Shown here: piece by piece, positions 8,723 through 17,333 of the stretch
Layout: each line of letters starts with the position of its first letter
Position numbering within the stretch: position 1 is the stretch's first letter
Program-made: the position numbers and the translations under genes
NCBI RefSeq assembly: GCF_001457475.1
Contig: NZ_LN831029.1
Span: 2,542,001 to 2,606,000, forward strand
DNA: 64,000 nucleotides
Direction of reading: 5' to 3'
Source of the DNA: Achromobacter xylosoxidans
GTDB lineage: Bacteria > Pseudomonadota > Gammaproteobacteria > Burkholderiales > Burkholderiaceae_B
The notes under the pieces: generated by a model
Databases searched by the model: none
Told to the model about the DNA's origin: nothing
The model's input: the letters and a program-made list of their open reading frames with translations, nothing else

Positions 8723-9304
8723 CTAGATCGTGCCCAGCGCCACTGAAATCACGTCGCCCAGCCATTGGCGGCGCTCGCGCGCGTTGCTGCCTTTGCTGAC
8801 CACGCGCAGGCCCTGGACGGTGGTGACGATGAAGCGGGCCAGCGCGCGCGGCGACCTGCCGGCGTCGATCTCGCCGTTGGCCTGCCCTTCGGCCAGGATC
8901 TGTTCCAGCGCTTTTTCCAGGCGTTGGAAATTGCGCCGCACCAGTTCGGCCACCATCTCATCCTGCCCCGCCATTTCGAGCGAGGCGTTGGCGACCAGGC
9001 AACCGCGCCGGGAGGGCTCGCGCAATTCGTCGTCGGCGATGAAGTCGAGCAGGCGGCCGATGCGCTCGCGCGCATTGCCGGGCCGGGCCAGCAGGTCGAG
9101 ATTGGCGGCCGTCAGTTCGTGATAGCGCCGCAGCGCGGCCTCGTACAGGCCTTGCTTGCTGCCGAAGGCGTTGTAGAGACTGCCGCGTCCCAGCCCGGTG
9201 CCGTCCACCAGATCCTGCACGGAGGTCGCGGCATAGCCGCGCCGCCAGAACACCTGCATGGCGGCGTCGGCGACTTCGTCGGGTTCGAAATCCTTGGTGC
9301 GCAT
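8723..9304 (-). CDS. TetR-family regulator
   Basis: 193 residues from ATG 9304. The N-terminal tetracycline-repressor helix-turn-helix is clear: VADAAMQVFWRRGYAATSVQ, then TGLGRGSLYNAFGSKQGLYE. The C-terminal ligand domain is ordinary in length. The open frame extends upstream of 9304 but without family homology. The MFS gene follows after 97 bases on the same strand. An operator-like dyad lies 12-27 bases before the start codon, indicating autoregulation. Confidence 0.9.
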   Translation of the reverse strand: MRTKDFEPDEVADAAMQVFWRRGYAATSVQDLVDGTGLGRGSLYNAFGSKQGLYEAALRRYHELTAANLDLLARPGNARERIGRLLDFIADDELREPSRRGCLVANASLEMAGQDEMVAELVRRNFQRLEKALEQILAEGQANGEIDAGRSPRALARFIVTTVQGLRVVSKGSNARERRQWLGDVISVALGTI

Positions 9305-9315
9305 GGCGTGGTTTA

Positions 9316-9331
9316 TGGAATGATCGTTCAA
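9316..9331. promoter_or_regulatory. Operator-like site before the TetR gene
   Basis: TGGAATGATCGTTCAA resembles the perfect palindrome at 8650-8667 (TGGAATG half conserved, the other half diverged). It lies just before the TetR start codon where autorepression would occur. Confidence 0.5.
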
Positions 9332-9516
9332 ATAAGAATACGGTTCGGGGCGAGCCAGCGTCAAGCAAGACCGTCCGCGCCGAAGGGGCTTTGCGCAATG
9401 GACCGAGCTTGGCGCTTTCCTTGAGTTGCCGTTTTTTCCATGCCAGCAATAACCACTAGCCGCGCCACGAGCTCGCCGGGCAGGGGGACGAGCCAGGCAG
9501 CCGACCGATGGCCCGC

Positions 9517-9900
9517 TCAGCCTTGGCCTGCCGTCAGTCGCGCCGTCAGCGCCGCCATGTCCTCCAGCAGCCAGAACACGCGGCCGCGGTTGGTCTCGTA
9601 GGCGAAGTCGCGCAGCGACTTGCTGGCGGCCAGGTGCGCCGAGATATCGCCTACCACCGCGCAATGCAGGCGGTAGTTGACGAACTTCTGGATCAGCTCG
9701 CCGGCGATGCGCGTTTCCAGCCGGAAGAAATCGGGATGCACGCGCGCGGCGGGCAGCGCCAGCCACTCGGCCTCGTGTTCCCAGGCGGCGCTGATCAGGT
9801 CATTGGTGTCCTGGCCGGTGGCCAGGGCCGGGCCGGTCTCGCCGTATTGCAGAACGCGCTTGCCGCCGATGTCGACGAGCCTGGGGGATGAGGTGCTCAT
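9517..9900 (-). CDS. DUF4180 domain protein
   Basis: 127 residues from ATG 9900. The sequence matches the DUF4180 pattern: ISAAWEHEAEWLALPAARVH, then FFRLETRIAGELIQKFVNYR and AVVGDISAHLAASKSLRDFA, ending with an ETNRG segment. The family is cytoplasmic, with no signal peptide and no membrane segment, and its biochemical function is not established to my knowledge. It stands alone, divergent from the methyltransferase at 10266. Upstream frame extension has no family similarity. Confidence 0.82.
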   Translation of the reverse strand: MSTSSPRLVDIGGKRVLQYGETGPALATGQDTNDLISAAWEHEAEWLALPAARVHPDFFRLETRIAGELIQKFVNYRLHCAVVGDISAHLAASKSLRDFAYETNRGRVFWLLEDMAALTARLTAGQG

Positions 9901-10087
9901 GGCGTGGATGCCTGGTTCAAAGGGTGTTGTCTTGGGGCGATCATGATATCCGGGCCGCGAATCTCTTTGGCGGCAGGGGTTTGCCGCCCGATGCCTTGCC
10001 GCGCTCCGCGCGCCGGCACCAGCGGGGCGTGCGCTAGAATGGCCGCCATCCCACCGGAGTATGACGACGTGATCCTCGCTGCCTGAA

Positions 10088-10126
10088 GCGACCCAATCCC
10101 GCGACCCCATCCGGCGACCCCATCCG
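10088..10126 (+). repeat. Three tandem 13-base repeats in a C-rich leader
   Basis: The 365-base gap 9901-10265 holds no gene. A -10-like TAGAAT lies near 10046. After it come GCGACCCAATCCC, then two identical copies of GCGACCCCATCCG, and then a long C-rich, G-poor stretch up to the methyltransferase ribosome binding site (GGAGG at 10256-10260). C-rich unstructured leader RNA is what Rho loads on, so this may be an attenuation region; that is inference. Confidence 0.5.
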
Positions 10127-10265
10127 CTGACGCGCCCGCCTCGCCCGACGAGCGGGCCGCGCCGTCCGTGATGCCGGGTCTGCACGCCGGGCCTGTCGCG
10201 CCAACGCGCCCGTCCGCCAGCCGCGCCCCGCGCGGCCCTGTCCGCATCACGACTCCGGAGGCTTC

Positions 10266-11069
10266 ATGCCTGCTCACGATCCGTTCGACCTCATCGCCCA
10301 CAACCAGGCCGCCTGGGACCAGCTCGCCGCGCAGGACTGCGAGTGGTCGCGCCCCGTCACCCCCGACGTCATCGCCGCCGCCCGCCGCGGCGACTGGGCC
10401 GTGCGCCTGACGCCCGGCCCCTTGCCGGCCGGCTGGCTCGACCAGGTGAAGGGCCTGGCCGTCCTGTGCCTGGCGTCCGCCGGCGGCCAGCAGGCGCCGG
10501 TGCTGGCCGCGGCCGGCGCCGAGGTCACCGTGTTCGACCTGTCCGAACGCCAGCTGGCGCAGGACCGCGCCGTGGCGTCGCGCGACGGCCTGGCGCTGGC
10601 CACCGTGCAGGGCGACATGCGCGACCTGTCGGCCTTCGCCGACCAGTCCTTCGACGTGGTGTTCCACCCGATCTCCAACCTATACGTGCCCGATGTGCGG
10701 CCGGTATGGCGCGAGTGCTTTCGCGTGCTGCGCCCGGGCGGCAGCCTGCTGTCGAGCTTCTACAACCCGGTGGTGTTCGTCGGCGACCGCGATCCGCGCT
10801 ACGCCCGGGACGGGCTGATCCGGCCGGTGCATGCCTTGCCCTACGCCGACACCCGCGCGCTCGACGCGGCGGCGCTGGACGCCAAGCGCGCGCGCGGCGA
10901 GGCTCTGGTGTTCGGCCACAGCCTGCGCGACCAGATCGGCGGCCAGCTGGACGCCGGTTTCCTGCTGGCGGGCTTTCACGAAGACCTCCAGCCGCGGCCG
11001 CGCTTCCTGATCGACCGCTACGTGCCGACGTTCCTGGCGACGCGGGCGGTCAAGCCGGCGCGGGGGTGA
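10266..11069 (+). CDS. SAM-dependent methyltransferase, class I
   Basis: 267 residues. The SAM-binding glycine-rich motif I is VLCLASAGGQQAPVLAAAGA, followed by the acidic strand end VTVFDLS. Motif II/III appears as GDMRDLSAFADQSFDVVFHP and the post-motif as FRVLRPGGSLLSSFYNP. The start ATG 10266 has a good GGAGG six bases upstream. The acceptor is unknown; such stand-alone cytoplasmic methyltransferases act on small molecules, quinone precursors or proteins. It converges on the LacI gene and has no obvious operon partner. Confidence 0.87.
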   Translation: MPAHDPFDLIAHNQAAWDQLAAQDCEWSRPVTPDVIAAARRGDWAVRLTPGPLPAGWLDQVKGLAVLCLASAGGQQAPVLAAAGAEVTVFDLSERQLAQDRAVASRDGLALATVQGDMRDLSAFADQSFDVVFHPISNLYVPDVRPVWRECFRVLRPGGSLLSSFYNPVVFVGDRDPRYARDGLIRPVHALPYADTRALDAAALDAKRARGEALVFGHSLRDQIGGQLDAGFLLAGFHEDLQPRPRFLIDRYVPTFLATRAVKPARG

Positions 11070-11145
11070 GGAAAGCGGCGATCGTCCGGGCCGATCGGGC
11101 CCGGTGGTTGGCCATGCGGCCGGTGGCCGAGCCTGTCGGCGCGGT

Positions 11146-12186
11146 TCAGCCCGGTATCGGCCGGTCGCTGCTGCCGCGCACCACCAGCGTGGGCGCCAGC
11201 CGCACGCTGTCCGGGCGGCCGCCGGCGATTTTCTGCAGCAACAGTTCCAGCCCCAACCGCCCCATCTGGTGCATGGGCGAGTGGATGGTGGTCAGGCCGA
11301 TGGGCAGGGCGCCCGCCAGCGGCGTGTCGTTGTAGCCCACCACGGCCACGTCGCGGCCGGCCTCCAGGCCGTGCTCGCGCGCCGCGCCCATCACGCCCAC
11401 CGCCAGGAAGTCGTTGACCGCGAAGATGGCGGTGGGGCGGTCCGGGCCGGCCAGCAAGCGCGCGCCCACGTGGCGGCCGGCGTCGGTGTCGAACGGGCTT
11501 TCGATGCGCCATGCGGCCGGGACCTCGACGCCGTGCCTGGCACAGGCCGCGAAAAAGCCCGCCGAGCGGTCGCGGCCCGTGCTGGTGAAGGGTTCGCCCA
11601 CCATCACCGCGATGCGCCGGTGGCCCATGGCCAGCAGGTGCTCGGCCGCCAGCCGGCCGCCTTCGAGATCATCGCAGGTGACGGCGCAGTGGTCGTCGGC
11701 ATGGCGGCTGACCAGCACGAACGGCACGTCGCGCCGCGCCAGTTCGGCCAGCAGCGGATTGGGCGCGGCGCCGTCGTGGCTGTGGGCGTCGCCCAGGATC
11801 AGGCCGTCCACGCGCCGCGCCAGCGCCATGTCGATCAGCTTGCGCTGCTTGTCGGGCACGTCCTGGGTGTTGGACACGAAGGTCAGGTAGCCGTGTTCGG
11901 CCGCGGCCTCGTCGATACCTTCGTAGATGGTCGCCAGCACCATGTCCGACAGGCGCGGCACCAGCACGCCGATGGTGCGGCTGCGGCGCGTCTTGAGGCT
12001 GGCGGCGTGGGGATTGGTCTGGTATTGCAGCTCGGCGGCCAGCGCCCGGATCCGTTTGACCGTGTCGGGCGCGGCGGCGGCGCGGGCGTCGTCCTCGGAA
12101 CCATTGAGGACGCGGGACACGGTCGACACGTTCAGGCCGAGCTGCCGCGCCAGGCTTTGCAACGTGACAGGGCGGGATTTGTTCAT
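11146..12186 (-). CDS. LacI-family repressor
   Basis: 346 residues from ATG 12186; a GTG at 12207 preceded by GGGACGG is an alternative start adding seven residues. The N-terminal lac-type helix-turn-helix is VTLQSLARQLGLNVSTVSRV followed by LNGSE, and the periplasmic-binding-protein-like effector domain follows (IGVLVPRLSDMV, FAVNDFLAVGVM). The gene is divergent from an MFS transporter and amidase operon, with a perfect 16-base palindrome with central CG between them. It therefore most likely represses that operon until the transported compound is present. Confidence 0.9.
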   Translation of the reverse strand: MNKSRPVTLQSLARQLGLNVSTVSRVLNGSEDDARAAAAPDTVKRIRALAAELQYQTNPHAASLKTRRSRTIGVLVPRLSDMVLATIYEGIDEAAAEHGYLTFVSNTQDVPDKQRKLIDMALARRVDGLILGDAHSHDGAAPNPLLAELARRDVPFVLVSRHADDHCAVTCDDLEGGRLAAEHLLAMGHRRIAVMVGEPFTSTGRDRSAGFFAACARHGVEVPAAWRIESPFDTDAGRHVGARLLAGPDRPTAIFAVNDFLAVGVMGAAREHGLEAGRDVAVVGYNDTPLAGALPIGLTTIHSPMHQMGRLGLELLLQKIAGGRPDSVRLAPTLVVRGSSDRPIPG

Positions 12187-12289
12187 GGAGCTGGAGGATA
12201 CACGCACGAATACCGTCCCAGGGCCTTAGGCGGCAACCTAGGGTTTACACGGTGTCGATTTTTGCGTTCGGAGCCCTTAGCATTGCGCA

Positions 12290-12305
12290 ACCCAAACGTT
12301 TGGGT
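12290..12305. promoter_or_regulatory. LacI-type operator, perfect palindrome
   Basis: ACCCAAACGTTTGGGT is a perfect 16-base palindrome with central CG, the hallmark of LacI/PurR/GalR-family operators. It lies in the gap between the divergent LacI and MFS genes, 22 bases before the MFS start codon. Confidence 0.75.
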
Positions 12306-12326
12306 AAATCGACTGGATTGATCGCA

Positions 12327-13667
12327 ATGACACTTGAATCCCGGAACTCGCGGTTCCGTTACCGAATTTTCACCATGGTCGTGCTGCTGGCACTGATCAA
12401 CTACATCGACCGCGGCGCCATGTCCTACGCCGCCGCGCACATCACCGGCGAATATGGTCTGGATCGCGGCGACTGGGGCGCCGTGCTGGGCTACTTCGGC
12501 TATGGCTACATGGTCGGCGCGCTGTTCGGCGGCATGCTGGCCGACCGCTACGGCCCGCGCAAGGTCTGGATCGTGGCCGGCGTGACCTGGTCGATCTTCG
12601 AGATCGCCACCGCCTGGGCCGGCGACTTCGGCCTGGCCTTCCTGGGCGGCTCGGCGCTGGCCGGCTTTGCCACCATCCGCATCCTGTTCGGCGCGGCCGA
12701 GGGGCCGGCGTACTCCATCATCAACAAGACCATCGCCAACTGGGCCACGCCGCGCGAACGCGGCTTCGTGGTCGGCTTCGGCCTGCTCAGCACGCCGCTG
12801 GGCGCGCTGCTGACCGCGCCCGTGGCGGTGGGCCTCTTGAGCCTGACCGGCAGCTGGCGCGCCATGTTCTACATCCTGGGCGCGGCCGGCCTGCTCGTGC
12901 TGGTGCTGTTCATGCGCATCTTCACCGACCGGCCCGACACCAACCCGCGCGTGTCCCCGGCCGAACTGCGCGAGATCCAGGCGGCGCGCGCCGAGCAGGC
13001 GGCGGCCGGGCAGGGCGGCGACGCGCCGGCGCTGCCGTGGTGGAGCTTCTTTCGCAGCAAGACGCTGGTGCTGAACACCCTGGGCTATTTCTCGTTCAAC
13101 TACGTCAACTTCCTGCTGCTGACCTGGACTCCCAAGTACCTGCAGGACACCTTCGGCTACAGCCTGTCCTCGCTCTGGTACATGGGCATGATTCCCTGGA
13201 CCGGCGCCTGCGTCACGGTGCTGCTGGGCGGCCGCATCTCCGATATGCTGGCCAGGCGCACCGGCAACCTGAAGATCGCCCGCAGCTGGTTCGCCGCCGG
13301 CTGCCTGCTGGCCACCACGCTGTGCTTCCTGCTGGTGTCACAGGCGCAGTCGGTGTTCGCCGTGATCGCGCTGATGACGCTGGCCAACGCGCTCAACGCC
13401 ATGCCCAACTCGGTCTACTGGGCCGTGGTGATCGATACCGCGCCCGCCAGCCGCGTCGGCACTTTCAGCGGCCTGATGCACTTCTTCGCCAACATCGCCT
13501 CGATCCTGGCGCCGACCCTGACCGGTTACCTGGCGGCGCGCCACGGCTATTCGGTCATGTTCGTGGCCGCCTCGGTCGCCACGGCGGTCGGCATGATCGC
13601 CATGTTGCAGGTGCGTCCGGGCGTCGGCCCGCGCCTGCCCGCCAACTACCAGGGAGCCACGCGATGA
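12327..13667 (+). CDS. MFS transporter, ACS (anion:cation symporter) type
   Basis: 446 residues from ATG 12327. The first membrane segment reads VVLLALINYIDRGAMSYAAA, the classic ACS-family (glucarate, tartrate, hexuronate) pattern with the conserved Asp-Arg after the first helix. Twelve hydrophobic segments follow, with the loop ADRYGPRKVW. It probably imports an organic acid or amide-bearing anion with protons. It overlaps the amidase start by four bases (ATGA), so uptake and hydrolysis are translationally coupled, and both are presumably repressed by the divergent LacI protein. Confidence 0.9.
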   Translation: MTLESRNSRFRYRIFTMVVLLALINYIDRGAMSYAAAHITGEYGLDRGDWGAVLGYFGYGYMVGALFGGMLADRYGPRKVWIVAGVTWSIFEIATAWAGDFGLAFLGGSALAGFATIRILFGAAEGPAYSIINKTIANWATPRERGFVVGFGLLSTPLGALLTAPVAVGLLSLTGSWRAMFYILGAAGLLVLVLFMRIFTDRPDTNPRVSPAELREIQAARAEQAAAGQGGDAPALPWWSFFRSKTLVLNTLGYFSFNYVNFLLLTWTPKYLQDTFGYSLSSLWYMGMIPWTGACVTVLLGGRISDMLARRTGNLKIARSWFAAGCLLATTLCFLLVSQAQSVFAVIALMTLANALNAMPNSVYWAVVIDTAPASRVGTFSGLMHFFANIASILAPTLTGYLAARHGYSVMFVAASVATAVGMIAMLQVRPGVGPRLPANYQGATR

Positions 13668-15052
13668 ATCCGCAATCCAACCCCGTTCCGGCGCTGGCCG
13701 TCGAACCCGGCTTTTTCGCCGGCCGCACCGTGGCCGAACTGCAGGACGCCATGCGCCAGGGCGCGCTCGACGCCGAAGCGCTGGTGCGCCACGCGGCGGC
13801 GGCCATCGAGCGCCTGAACCCGCAACTGAACGCCTTCGTGCACGTGGACGCCGACGCCGCCCTGGCCGCCGCCCGCGCGCTGGACGCCGAGCGGGCCCGC
13901 GGCCAGGTGCGCGGGCCGCTGCACGGCATCCCCGTCGCCATCAAGGACAACGTCGATACCGGCGACATGCCCACCACCATGGGCGCGGCGCACTTCCTTG
14001 GGCACCGGCCCGCGGCCGACGCCGACTGCGTGGCGCTGTTGCGCGCGGCGGGCGCCATCGTCATCGGCAAGACCCTCACGCATGAATTCGCCTACGGCCC
14101 CACCGGCGACCGCAGCGTCCAGGGCGCGGCGCGCAATCCGTGGCGCACCAGCCAGATCACGGGCGGCTCCAGCGCCGGCAGCGGCGCCGCGGTGGCCGCG
14201 GGCATGGTGCCGGTGGCGCTGGGCACCGACACCGGCGGCTCGGTGCGCGTGCCCGCCGCGCTGTGCGGCGTGGTCGGTTTCAAGCCGACCCATGGCCGCG
14301 TGTCGGCCCGCGGCGTGTTCCCGCTGGCGCCCAGCATCGAGGATGCCGGCGTGCTGGCCAACAGCGTCGAGGATGCGCAGGTCTTCATGCAGGCGTTGTC
14401 CGGCGGCGCGATTGGCGCCTATGCCGAGGCGGCCGATCCCGGGCTGGCCGCGCCGCGCATGATGTGGGTGCCGAACGCGCCGTTCGCCATCGAGGATGCG
14501 GCCGTCACGGCCCGCGCCCGCGCGCTCGCCGAAGGCTTCGGCGGCGTGTTGGTGGACGGCGCCGAGGTCACGCGCCACGCTCGCGCTTTGCAGGCGGCGC
14601 TGGGCGCCATCCAGCGTTCGGAAGCCTATGAAGTGCACGCCGAGCGGGTCGAGGACGAACCCGGCAAGTTCGATCCCGAAGTGCTGGAGCGCCTGCGCGC
14701 CTCACGTCCGGTGCAGGGCTGGGAATACGTCCGCGCGCGCAACACCCGCGAGCGGTTGCGCGGCGTGTTCGCGGGCATCTTCGAGCGGGTCGACGTGCTG
14801 GCGTTGCCGGCGGTGGCGATCACCGCGCCGGCGCTGCAGCAGCGCAGCGTGGCCGGCCCCGGCAGCGCCGCCGTGCGCGAGACGCTGCTGGGCCTGACCA
14901 ATCCGTGGAACCTGCTGGGGCTGCCGGCCATCGCCTTGCCGGCCGGCTTTGTCGACGGCATGCCGGTGGCGTTGCAACTGGTGGCCGCCGAAGGCGCCGA
15001 CGCGCGCCTGCTGGCGCTGGCGGCGCGGCACTGGCGCCGGCCGGGGGGCTGA
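13664..15052 (+). CDS. Amidase signature-family hydrolase
   Basis: 462 residues. The catalytic Ser-cisSer-Lys triad of the amidase signature family is visible: Lys in GIPVAIKDNVDTGD, the glycine/serine stretch GGSSAGSGAAVAAGMVP, and the nucleophile region GTDTGGSVRVPAALCG. Members include GatA, AtzF (allophanate hydrolase), indole-acetamide and nicotinamide-type amidases; the substrate is not readable here. There is no GatB or GatC beside it, so it is not the tRNA amidotransferase. The start codon overlaps the MFS stop, so the pair works as one LacI-controlled catabolic unit. Confidence 0.9.
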   Translation: MNPQSNPVPALAVEPGFFAGRTVAELQDAMRQGALDAEALVRHAAAAIERLNPQLNAFVHVDADAALAAARALDAERARGQVRGPLHGIPVAIKDNVDTGDMPTTMGAAHFLGHRPAADADCVALLRAAGAIVIGKTLTHEFAYGPTGDRSVQGAARNPWRTSQITGGSSAGSGAAVAAGMVPVALGTDTGGSVRVPAALCGVVGFKPTHGRVSARGVFPLAPSIEDAGVLANSVEDAQVFMQALSGGAIGAYAEAADPGLAAPRMMWVPNAPFAIEDAAVTARARALAEGFGGVLVDGAEVTRHARALQAALGAIQRSEAYEVHAERVEDEPGKFDPEVLERLRASRPVQGWEYVRARNTRERLRGVFAGIFERVDVLALPAVAITAPALQQRSVAGPGSAAVRETLLGLTNPWNLLGLPAIALPAGFVDGMPVALQLVAAEGADARLLALAARHWRRPGG

Positions 15053-15059
15053 CCGCGGG

Positions 15060-16451
15060 CTACGCGCCGTTGTCGCCGACCACGGGGCCGATGCCGGCTT
15101 CGACGCCGACGGCGCGGCGCCTGCCGTGCAGGTCGAAGGATTCCTGCCGGTCTCCGGGCGCGGGGTCGCGGATCCAGATCTGCGCCGACAGTCCCGACTT
15201 GGCGCTGTAGTCGCCGAACCAGTCCACCACCCGGCCCACGTAGCAGCGCGGGCCCGCCTGCACCGTCACGTCGGCGACGGTCTCGTAGCTGTAGTGGCCC
15301 GGCCCGAAGCCGAAGTAGGCGCCGCTTTCGTCCTGGGCGGTGCCGGCCGGCACGGGACACAGCGGCTTGCGGCTTGGCGCGTCGCCCCAGGCGCGGTCGG
15401 CGGGCACGGCGGCCACGGCGCGCGTCAATGCCGCGTGCAGCGTCTCGTCCAATGTCCTGACCGTGCCCTTGTCGCTGTTCTTCTGCTGGCGCGGCACCGA
15501 CAGTTCGTAGCGGTAGCGCACCGTCAGCGTCGGCACCTCGCCCACCCGGCGCAGCGGCCGCAGCAGATGGAGCCGGTCTTCGCCGTAGGCGCCGACGCGG
15601 TAGACGGCGTAGACGCGGTCGCGCAGCCGGATCCAGTCGCCCGACTGGTTGGCGCCGCGGCCATTGATCGTATAGAGCGAGGCGCCGGCGTCCGGCGCGC
15701 CGCTCAGGTCGGCCGGCAGGAAGCGGTCGCCGTCGCGGCGCAGGGCGCTGACCTCCGAGAACAGCCCGGTGCCGCCGATGTAGCTGTCTAGCACCAGGTC
15801 GCGGCGGCCGTCGCCGTCCAGGTCCAGCAGCAGGTAGGAGACGGACCCTTCTTCGGCGTCGGATTCCAGGTCCGACGCCAGCACGGCGGCCCATTCGTCC
15901 TCGGTGACACCCGCCGGGCGGGCGGCGGGCAGGCGCGCCGGGCCGTCGCCGTCCGCCGCGCGTTCGTTGTGGATGGCGCTGGCCTCGGCCTTGAGCGAGC
16001 GCGCCGCCAGCACGGTTTCCACGGCAAATTCCGGATTCGACTGGCGCGCGGCCTCGATCGCCTGGCGCAGGTCTTCCAGCGCCAGGCGATCGATGTCGTC
16101 GGGGCGATAGGCCAGCGCGCGGGACTGCTGCGCCTGCAGTTGCGCCAGGCGGGTGTCGTAGCGCTGGCGCAGGCATTCGGCATCGCTGCCGCAGGCGTCG
16201 CGCTGCTTGAGCCAGCCGCGTTGCGCCTGGCGCAGCGCCTCGTTCTGCCCGGGCTGCTGGGCGGCGCGCAACCTGGCATAGGCGGCGCCGAGCTCATCGT
16301 CGAGCCGGTACAGCGCGGCATCGGCGCACAGCGTCTTCTCGGTGGGCGTGCGCGCCCGCGCGCAATCCATGCCGGCCACGGCGGGCGCGGCGGCCAGGGC
16401 GAACAGCAGGGGCAGGGCGGCAAGCCAGCCGCGCGGGCGAAGGACGGTCAC
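15060..16451 (-). CDS. Secreted LprI-like (DUF1311) protein with FG-GAP-like segment
   Basis: 463 residues with a GTG start supported by GAGGA eight bases upstream. A signal peptide (LAALPLLFALAAAPAVAG) leads into a DUF1311/LprI-type domain with the conserved cysteines of MDCARARTPTEKTLC and of RDACGSDAECLRQRYD. Around residues 200-240 the sequence YLLLDLDGDGRRDLVLDSYI resembles an FG-GAP or calcium-binding repeat. LprI-like domains inhibit lysozyme in some bacteria; whether this one does is unknown. It should be periplasmic. It stands alone, ending just after the amidase. Confidence 0.72.
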   Translation of the reverse strand: MTVLRPRGWLAALPLLFALAAAPAVAGMDCARARTPTEKTLCADAALYRLDDELGAAYARLRAAQQPGQNEALRQAQRGWLKQRDACGSDAECLRQRYDTRLAQLQAQQSRALAYRPDDIDRLALEDLRQAIEAARQSNPEFAVETVLAARSLKAEASAIHNERAADGDGPARLPAARPAGVTEDEWAAVLASDLESDAEEGSVSYLLLDLDGDGRRDLVLDSYIGGTGLFSEVSALRRDGDRFLPADLSGAPDAGASLYTINGRGANQSGDWIRLRDRVYAVYRVGAYGEDRLHLLRPLRRVGEVPTLTVRYRYELSVPRQQKNSDKGTVRTLDETLHAALTRAVAAVPADRAWGDAPSRKPLCPVPAGTAQDESGAYFGFGPGHYSYETVADVTVQAGPRCYVGRVVDWFGDYSAKSGLSAQIWIRDPAPGDRQESFDLHGRRRAVGVEAGIGPVVGDNGA

Positions 16452-16634
16452 GGCGCAATTCCTCTAGGGATCGTGGCCGGCGGCCACCCGGGCAGCATGG
16501 TACCGGACCGCGCCACCCGGTAAATACGGATGTTTGCCTTTGCTTACATTACACTGTGCGGTGTAGCGCGGTCGATGACGCCGGACGCGCGCGTTGCTCG
16601 TCCCTCCCGACCCGCCGTTTTCTCCTTCGCCGCG

Positions 16635-17333
16635 ATGATTGATGATCTGGTTCAATTGGGCAAGCTGGTCAGCCTGGGCCTGGCGCTCATGCTGCCGCTG
16701 GCCAATCCCCTGACCTCCATGACCATGCTGCTGTCCCTGGGACAGCACATTCCCTACAAGGAGCGCGAACGCCAGATCCGGCAGGCCGCCTGCTATGTGG
16801 TGGGCATCATGCTGGTCACGTACTACGCCGGCGCCTGGATCATGGCCACGTTCGGCATCTCGATCCCGGGCCTGCGCATCGCCGGCGGACTGATCGTGGT
16901 CAGCATCGGTTTCACCATGCTGTTTCCGTCGGCGGCCAGCGCCGCCAGTGACGAGCGCGAGGCCGACGTCGCCGCCGATGTCGCGATTCACCGCCAGGTG
17001 CCCAACATCGCTTTCGTGCCATTGGCGCTGCCGGGCACGGCGGGGCCGGGCACCATCGCCATGATCATCAGCGCGGCTTCGACCGTCGGCGGCGAGACCG
17101 CCAGCCAGTATCCCGCGTGGACCATCGCCGTCACGCCGGTCATCGTCTTTTCGCTGCTGGGCCTTTTGTTCTGGATCTGCCTGCGTTCGGCCGGCCGCAT
17201 CGTCGCCCTGATCGGCAACGGCGGGGTCGAGGCCATCTCGCGCATCATGGGTTTCCTGCTGGTGTGCATGGGCGTGCAGTTCGTCATCAACGGCGTGCTG
17301 GAAATCGTGAGCCAGCATGGCGCCGGTGCCTGA
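16635..17333 (+). CDS. marC: MarC-family membrane protein
   Basis: 232 residues from ATG 16635. The frame is open further upstream to 16530 but the extra 35 residues are not hydrophobic or family-like. Six hydrophobic segments, LGLALMLPLANPLTSMTMLL near the N-terminus and PLALPGTAGPGTIAMIISAA in the middle are characteristic of MarC/YchE (UPF0056). The physiological role of the family is uncertain; some members have been reported to export amino acids. It overlaps the next gene by 17 bases, suggesting an operon with the DUF4105 protein. Confidence 0.85.
   Translation: MIDDLVQLGKLVSLGLALMLPLANPLTSMTMLLSLGQHIPYKERERQIRQAACYVVGIMLVTYYAGAWIMATFGISIPGLRIAGGLIVVSIGFTMLFPSAASAASDEREADVAADVAIHRQVPNIAFVPLALPGTAGPGTIAMIISAASTVGGETASQYPAWTIAVTPVIVFSLLGLLFWICLRSAGRIVALIGNGGVEAISRIMGFLLVCMGVQFVINGVLEIVSQHGAGA

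Noticed and set aside
13664..15052. GatA subunit of the tRNA amidotransferase
   Set aside because: No gatB or gatC is nearby and the gene is fused by overlap to a transporter under LacI control, which indicates a catabolic amidase.
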